Below the pieces are notes generated by a model that was given only the letters and a program-made list of their open reading frames with translations, was not told where the DNA came from and made no database searches. From contig JAIDSL010000101.1 in assembly GCA_029061255.1 (NCBI GenBank), positions 1 through 64,000 on the forward strand: a stretch of 64,000 bases of DNA, read 5' to 3'. Every line of letters begins with the position of its first letter. Within the stretch, counting starts at the first letter, position 1. The DNA comes from Muribaculaceae bacterium (GTDB lineage Bacteria; Bacteroidota; Bacteroidia; Bacteroidales; Muribaculaceae). A program made the position numbers and the translations under genes. Below, in pieces: positions 59,489 to 64,000 of the stretch.

Positions 59489-60121
59489 ATGGAAAAGAAA
59501 ATAGCCAAAGATCTTCTCAGCGTAGGCGCTGTATTCCTTCGTCCTGAAAATCTATTCACTTGGGCTTCAGGCATCAAGAGCCCTATGTATTGCGACAACC
59601 GTCTTACACTATCCTATCCCGAAGTACGCAAGGACATCGAGGAAGGACTCGCTGAACTCATCACAAAATATTACCCCGAAGCTGAATCGCTGATGGGCAC
59701 ATCTACTGCAGGCATCGCTCATGCAGCCATCACTGCATGGCTCCTCAACAAACCAATGGGCTACGTACGCGGAGGAGCCAAAGACCATGGCAGGGGCAAC
59801 CGCATCGAAGGAAAATGCGAACCCGGAACAAAGGTCGTGGTAGTTGAGGACCTTATTTCTACCGGCGGTAGCTGCATAGAGGTCGTGGAGGCTCTTCGCG
59901 AAGAGGGTGCTGAAGTACTGGGCATCGTATCCATTTTCACATATGGAATGAAGAAAGCCACTGATCGACTTGCAGCTGCAAACGTAACCAACCACTCCCT
60001 CTCTAATCTCGACACACTCGTGGAGGTGGCTGCTGAAGAAGGCTACATCGAACCGGTATGGAAAAACCGTATCCTTAAATTCCGTGACAATCCAAGCGAT
60101 ACATCCTGGATGGAAGCATAA
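59489..60121 (+). CDS. pyrE: Orotate phosphoribosyltransferase
   Basis: FTWASGIKSPMYCDNR; VVVVEDLISTGGSCIEVVEAL PRPP-binding motif. Confidence 0.94.
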   Translation: MEKKIAKDLLSVGAVFLRPENLFTWASGIKSPMYCDNRLTLSYPEVRKDIEEGLAELITKYYPEAESLMGTSTAGIAHAAITAWLLNKPMGYVRGGAKDHGRGNRIEGKCEPGTKVVVVEDLISTGGSCIEVVEALREEGAEVLGIVSIFTYGMKKATDRLAAANVTNHSLSNLDTLVEVAAEEGYIEPVWKNRILKFRDNPSDTSWMEA

Positions 60122-60139
60122 TAAATCCTTAGACAGAAG

Positions 60140-61219
60140 ATGAAACATCTCATTGACCCTACCGACCTGTCGGTAGAAGAAACCAGGGAAATCATTGACC
60201 TTGCTCTAGACATCATTGCCAACAGAGCAAAATATTCAGAGAAATGCAAGGGCAAGAAACTCGCAACTCTCTTCTATGAACCTTCTACGAGAACACGCCT
60301 AAGCTTCACAGCAGCGATGATGGAACTTGGAGGCAACGTGCTCGGCTTCGCTGATGCTGCAAGCAGTTCTGTAAGCAAGGGTGAGACAGTGCGTGATACT
60401 GTCCGTGTAGTAGAGAATTTCGCCGACATCATAGCCATGCGTCATTTCTTGGAGGGTGCTCAGCTTGCTGCCACTGAAGTGAGCCGTGTGCCAATAATAA
60501 ATGCCGGCGACGGAAGCCACGCTCATCCCACACAGACACTGACCGACCTTCTTACTATCACAAGAGAGCTCGGCAGACTCGACAATCTTACAATCGGATT
60601 CTGTGGCGACCTGCGCTTCGGACGCACTGTCCACAGCCTCATCAAGGCTTTGTCGCGCCAAAAAGGGATAAAGATAGTGCTTATCGCCCCTCCACAGCTG
60701 AGGCTTCCTGACTATATAAAGCAGGACGTATGCGATCGTCTTGGCCTTGAATATAAGGAAGTGGACACTCTTGAGGAAGCAATGCCTGAACTTGATGTGC
60801 TATATATGACACGTGTACAGAAAGAACGCTTCCTTGATGAAGACGAATACGAAGCAGTGAAAGATTCTTTTGTGCTCGACTGCGACAAGATGAAGCTTGC
60901 AAAAGAAAAGATGGCTGTGCTCCACCCACTTCCACGCGTCAACGAAATTCTCGAGGAAGTCGATGCCGACCCAAGGGCTGCATATTTCCGTCAGGTAGAG
61001 AATGGCAAGTTTGTGCGTATGGCTCTCATCTCAAGCCTTCTTGACTGGAAAGATGATCCAAAGCACGATATGCCGGCTGTAGAGGAAGTTGATGTTCCTG
61101 ACCATCTGCGTTGTGAAAACAAGAAGTGCATCACACGCAATGAAAAATCACCTCGCCGCGCCTACCGCTCGGCAGATGGATCTCTGCGTTGCCGCTACTG
61201 CGACCACAAATTTAAATGA
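60140..61219 (+). CDS. pyrB: Aspartate carbamoyltransferase catalytic chain with C-terminal PyrI-like zinc domain
   Basis: [40 protein letters not shown]-terminal [16 protein letters not shown]...[11 protein letters not shown]. Confidence 0.93.
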   Translation: MKHLIDPTDLSVEETREIIDLALDIIANRAKYSEKCKGKKLATLFYEPSTRTRLSFTAAMMELGGNVLGFADAASSSVSKGETVRDTVRVVENFADIIAMRHFLEGAQLAATEVSRVPIINAGDGSHAHPTQTLTDLLTITRELGRLDNLTIGFCGDLRFGRTVHSLIKALSRQKGIKIVLIAPPQLRLPDYIKQDVCDRLGLEYKEVDTLEEAMPELDVLYMTRVQKERFLDEDEYEAVKDSFVLDCDKMKLAKEKMAVLHPLPRVNEILEEVDADPRAAYFRQVENGKFVRMALISSLLDWKDDPKHDMPAVEEVDVPDHLRCENKKCITRNEKSPRRAYRSADGSLRCRYCDHKFK

Positions 61220-61295
61220 CAAATATAGTCCTGAAGCGAGTGAAACCGCTTCAGGGCACCATCTACAGTAAAGAACAGGTAAAAAAATTACAATC

Positions 61296-63194
61296 TTGGA
61301 ACCACTGAAACATGAATGCGGCATTGCTATGATCCGCCTCCGCAAGCCCATAAGCTACTACAAAGAAAAATATGGCAGCTACGCGTATGCCCTCAATAAG
61401 CTATATCTTCTAATGGAGAAACAGCACAATAGAGGGCAGGAAGGCGCCGGTGTCGGAGTTGTCAACCTAAAGGCAAATCCGGGGCATGAATACGTCTGGA
61501 GAGAGCGAGAGTTAGGTCCGCAAGCCATCCAGGAGATATTCAATCGTATCGGTAAGCGTCTTGAAGAAGCCGGTCTTGAAAATATGACTCCCCTCGAAGC
61601 TGAGACTGAGGCTCCAATGATTGGTGAAATTTATCTCGGACATCTAAGATACTCCACTACTGGGAAAAGCGGAATGTCGTATGTTCACCCCTTCTTGCGC
61701 CGAAATAACTGGAGAAGTCGTAATCTATTGATGTGTGGCAACTTCAACATGACAAACGTCGACACTCTTTTCGATTCGGTAGTGAGCCGTGGGCAACATC
61801 CTCGACTTCACAGCGACACCATCATTCTTCTTGAAATGCTCGGGTATGCCCTCGACAAGGAGAACCATCGCTTATACAGAATTCATCGCGACAATGACCC
61901 TGAAAATTTTGTTGACAAGAACCTTGAGGAAATCATAGAAGAGGAACTTGACATTCGAAATGTACTCAAGGCATCAGCTCCTGAATGGGACGGAGGATAC
62001 GTGATTTGTGGTGCCACCGGGTCAGGCAACGTTTTCGTGTTCCGCGATCCTAACGGAATAAGGCCGGCGTACTATTATATTGACGACGAGATTATAATTG
62101 CAACTTCTGAACGTCCGCAGATACAGACAGTCTTCAGAGTGTCGCAAGACAGCATACACGAGCTTGAACCGGGAGAAGCACTGCTTGTGTCAATTGATGG
62201 CATCCCTACGATAGAGCGAATATTGCCTCAGCAGTCCAATTCAAAATGCAGCTTCGAGCGTATCTATTTCTCACGTGGAAGCGACAGTGAAATCTATAAT
62301 GAGCGAAAAGAGCTTGGACGTCTGCTTGTAGACAAAGTGGTAGATGCAGTGGAAGGAAACATTTCCAATACCGTATTCTCATATATTCCCAACACAGCTG
62401 AAGTCGCGTTTTATGGCCTTGTGGAGGGTCTTGAAGAGTATCTCAACGAATATAAAGCCAACCGTATTCTCGCTCTTCAAAGTGACGGCAAATTGAATCG
62501 TGAATCCATAAGGAAAGTCATGGAAACCGAGGTGAGGATAGAAAAAGCCGCCATAAAGGATATCAAGCTCCGCACTTTCATTGCAGAAGGTGATGTTCGC
62601 AATGATCTGGCAGCCCATGTTTACGACATCTCTTATGGTTGCCTTCGCCCCGGAATCGACTCTTTGGTAGTGATCGACGACTCTATAGTTCGCGGCACGA
62701 CTCTCAAACAGTCAATCCTGAATATGCTTGCGCGGCTTAATCCAAAGAAGATTGTCGTGGTGTCGTCATCGCCTCAAGTAAGATATCCCGACTATTACGG
62801 CATAGATATGAGCCGCATGGATGAATTCATCGCGTTCAAGGCTGCCGTAGCACTCCTGAAGGAACGCGGAATGGAATATGTGCTCGCCTCAACATATGCT
62901 GCATGCAAAAAGGAAGTGGAGAAATCGAATGATGAGCCTCTGACTAATCATGTCAAAAACATTTATTCCCATTTCACTGATCAGCAGATCTCACACAAGA
63001 TTGCAAAAATGGTGAAGCCGCAGGATATGGAGGTAGAAATCGTCTACCAGACTGTGGAGGGTCTTCATAAGGCATGCCCGAATCATCCGGGCGACTGGTA
63101 TTTCTCTGGCAACTATCCTACGCAAGGTGGCATCCGACGAGTAAACCAGGCTTACATAGACTGGTATGAAGGTAACTCATCAAAACGAAATTAA
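61296..63194 (+). CDS. purF: Amidophosphoribosyltransferase (class-II glutamine amidotransferase plus PRTase); TTG start
   Basis: HECGIAMIRL N-terminal Cys; KQHNRGQEGAGVGVV; VVIDDSIVRGTTLKQSI. Confidence 0.85.
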   Translation: MEPLKHECGIAMIRLRKPISYYKEKYGSYAYALNKLYLLMEKQHNRGQEGAGVGVVNLKANPGHEYVWRERELGPQAIQEIFNRIGKRLEEAGLENMTPLEAETEAPMIGEIYLGHLRYSTTGKSGMSYVHPFLRRNNWRSRNLLMCGNFNMTNVDTLFDSVVSRGQHPRLHSDTIILLEMLGYALDKENHRLYRIHRDNDPENFVDKNLEEIIEEELDIRNVLKASAPEWDGGYVICGATGSGNVFVFRDPNGIRPAYYYIDDEIIIATSERPQIQTVFRVSQDSIHELEPGEALLVSIDGIPTIERILPQQSNSKCSFERIYFSRGSDSEIYNERKELGRLLVDKVVDAVEGNISNTVFSYIPNTAEVAFYGLVEGLEEYLNEYKANRILALQSDGKLNRESIRKVMETEVRIEKAAIKDIKLRTFIAEGDVRNDLAAHVYDISYGCLRPGIDSLVVIDDSIVRGTTLKQSILNMLARLNPKKIVVVSSSPQVRYPDYYGIDMSRMDEFIAFKAAVALLKERGMEYVLASTYAACKKEVEKSNDEPLTNHVKNIYSHFTDQQISHKIAKMVKPQDMEVEIVYQTVEGLHKACPNHPGDWYFSGNYPTQGGIRRVNQAYIDWYEGNSSKRN

Positions 63195-63200
63195 AGACAG

Positions 63201-63812
63201 ATGACAATCAACCATGGCGCAGACCATCGGGAGATAGAAGAAATGAAAAATCTCCTGAAAGAAGAGGTAGGCTTTCTTCCGGCCGGCCCCGGACTTGATC
63301 ATGCGCTTAGGCAAGCTGAATGGATGCGTGTAGACGCAAAGTATGTTGTCATTGAGATGGGGAAGATTTGCCCCGATGTCTTCATTGTCAAAGACGGCAT
63401 CATCCGAGTGTGGGATTTCGATGGAGAAAAAGAACGCACTTTCGGCTTCGGATTGCCTGGAACCATCTTCGAATCAAAACATTCGTTTGTGATGCATGGG
63501 CCATCCTACTATCAAGTGGAGACATGCTGCCCCTCTACAATCCTTCGCATACCGGAAAAGGAATTCTGGAAAACTGTAGAAAATGACAATAGCTTTGCAA
63601 TCTTTATGTTGCATAATGCTTATGGAGAGCTTTACAGTCATGAATTCAAAGAAAGCACCATCAACAATGGCACTGCCCGCGAACGATTCGAGGCAATGCT
63701 GAAATACCGCCCCGTGATACTCGAGAAAGTACCACAAAAAATCATCGCATCCTATCTCGGTATAACTTCCGAATACTTCAGCGTTCTGAAGCGCCGCCTT
63801 CTAAAAGGCTAA
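63201..63812 (+). CDS. Crp/Fnr family transcriptional regulator
   Basis: cNMP-binding-like domain and C-terminal HTH (VPQKIIASYLGITSEYFSVLKRRL). Confidence 0.8.
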   Translation: MTINHGADHREIEEMKNLLKEEVGFLPAGPGLDHALRQAEWMRVDAKYVVIEMGKICPDVFIVKDGIIRVWDFDGEKERTFGFGLPGTIFESKHSFVMHGPSYYQVETCCPSTILRIPEKEFWKTVENDNSFAIFMLHNAYGELYSHEFKESTINNGTARERFEAMLKYRPVILEKVPQKIIASYLGITSEYFSVLKRRLLKG

Positions 63813-63967
63813 TTCCAAAGCCTCAAAACGCCACAACCCCAAAACGCCCAAATCTTCACAAAAAGTAAATTTCTTAAACCAGATTAAGTAATCTTGTGGA
63901 TTTTTGGTCTATATTTGCATTTGAATAAAAAAAGAAGTAAAATAATCACAAATTCACGAGATCGCTT

Positions 63968-64000
63968 ATGAGGAAATTATTACTTACTCTTGCAGCCGCC
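63968..64000 (+). CDS. Start of a truncated ORF with signal-peptide-like N-terminus (MRKLLLTLAAA...)
   Basis: ATG at 63968, open to the window end, preceded by TATATTTG at 63910-63917. Confidence 0.4.
   Translation, partial: MRKLLLTLAAA

Noticed and set aside
16-64000. tRNA or rRNA genes in intergenic gaps
   Set aside because: No T-loop (GTTCRANTC) with cloverleaf context or rRNA-like sequence was recognised by eye; tRNAscan would be needed to be sure.

Overview
This 64 kb window looks like a Bacteroidales chromosome, probably Muribaculaceae-like. That is judged from gene content, TAnnTTTG-type promoters and SC-lipobox lipoproteins; there is no rRNA to confirm it. No rRNA, tRNA or CRISPR array was seen. 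(1) 0-13.4 kb is housekeeping: GldE/CorC-like protein, phosphopantetheinyl transferase, TIGR02757 protein, GHL10 glycosidase, S9 peptidase, LemA, glycyl-tRNA synthetase, a secreted protein and a dicarboxylate symporter. (2) 13.7-34.1 kb is a large co-oriented locus of Mfa/FimA-type (type V pilus-like) lipoproteins. It has two FimB/Mfa2-like proteins, one of them carrying a C-terminal HEXXHXXGXXH metzincin-type zinc-protease motif. It also has an OmpA-DUF3575 protein, a DUF5119 protein, six tandem fimbrillin paralogs, a shorter fimbrillin, and two fimbrillins with DUF1566-like C-termini. (3) 34.2-45.6 kb holds pheA, DAHP synthase/chorismate mutase, OPT transporter, L,D-transpeptidase, mdh, trpS, a zinc ABC pair without permease, and a SpmA/SpmB-like protein. 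(4) 45.7-61.2 kb is a near-contiguous UMP biosynthesis cluster (pyrC, carA, carB, fused pyrK-pyrD, pyrF, pyrE, and pyrB with a PyrI-like zinc tail). It is interrupted by an AT-rich insert with an AAA-ATPase/PD-(D/E)XK protein, a BspA-like LRR protein and about 0.9 kb of unexplained structured non-coding DNA. PurF and a Crp/Fnr regulator follow. The intergenic DNA is rich in dispersed palindromic repeat families. The strongest leads are the metzincin-linked fimbrial locus, the lipobox-coding hairpins, the 10-bp-periodic TCATGA array, the promoter/mini-ORF/terminator module before pyrC, and the PyrB zinc-tail fusion.
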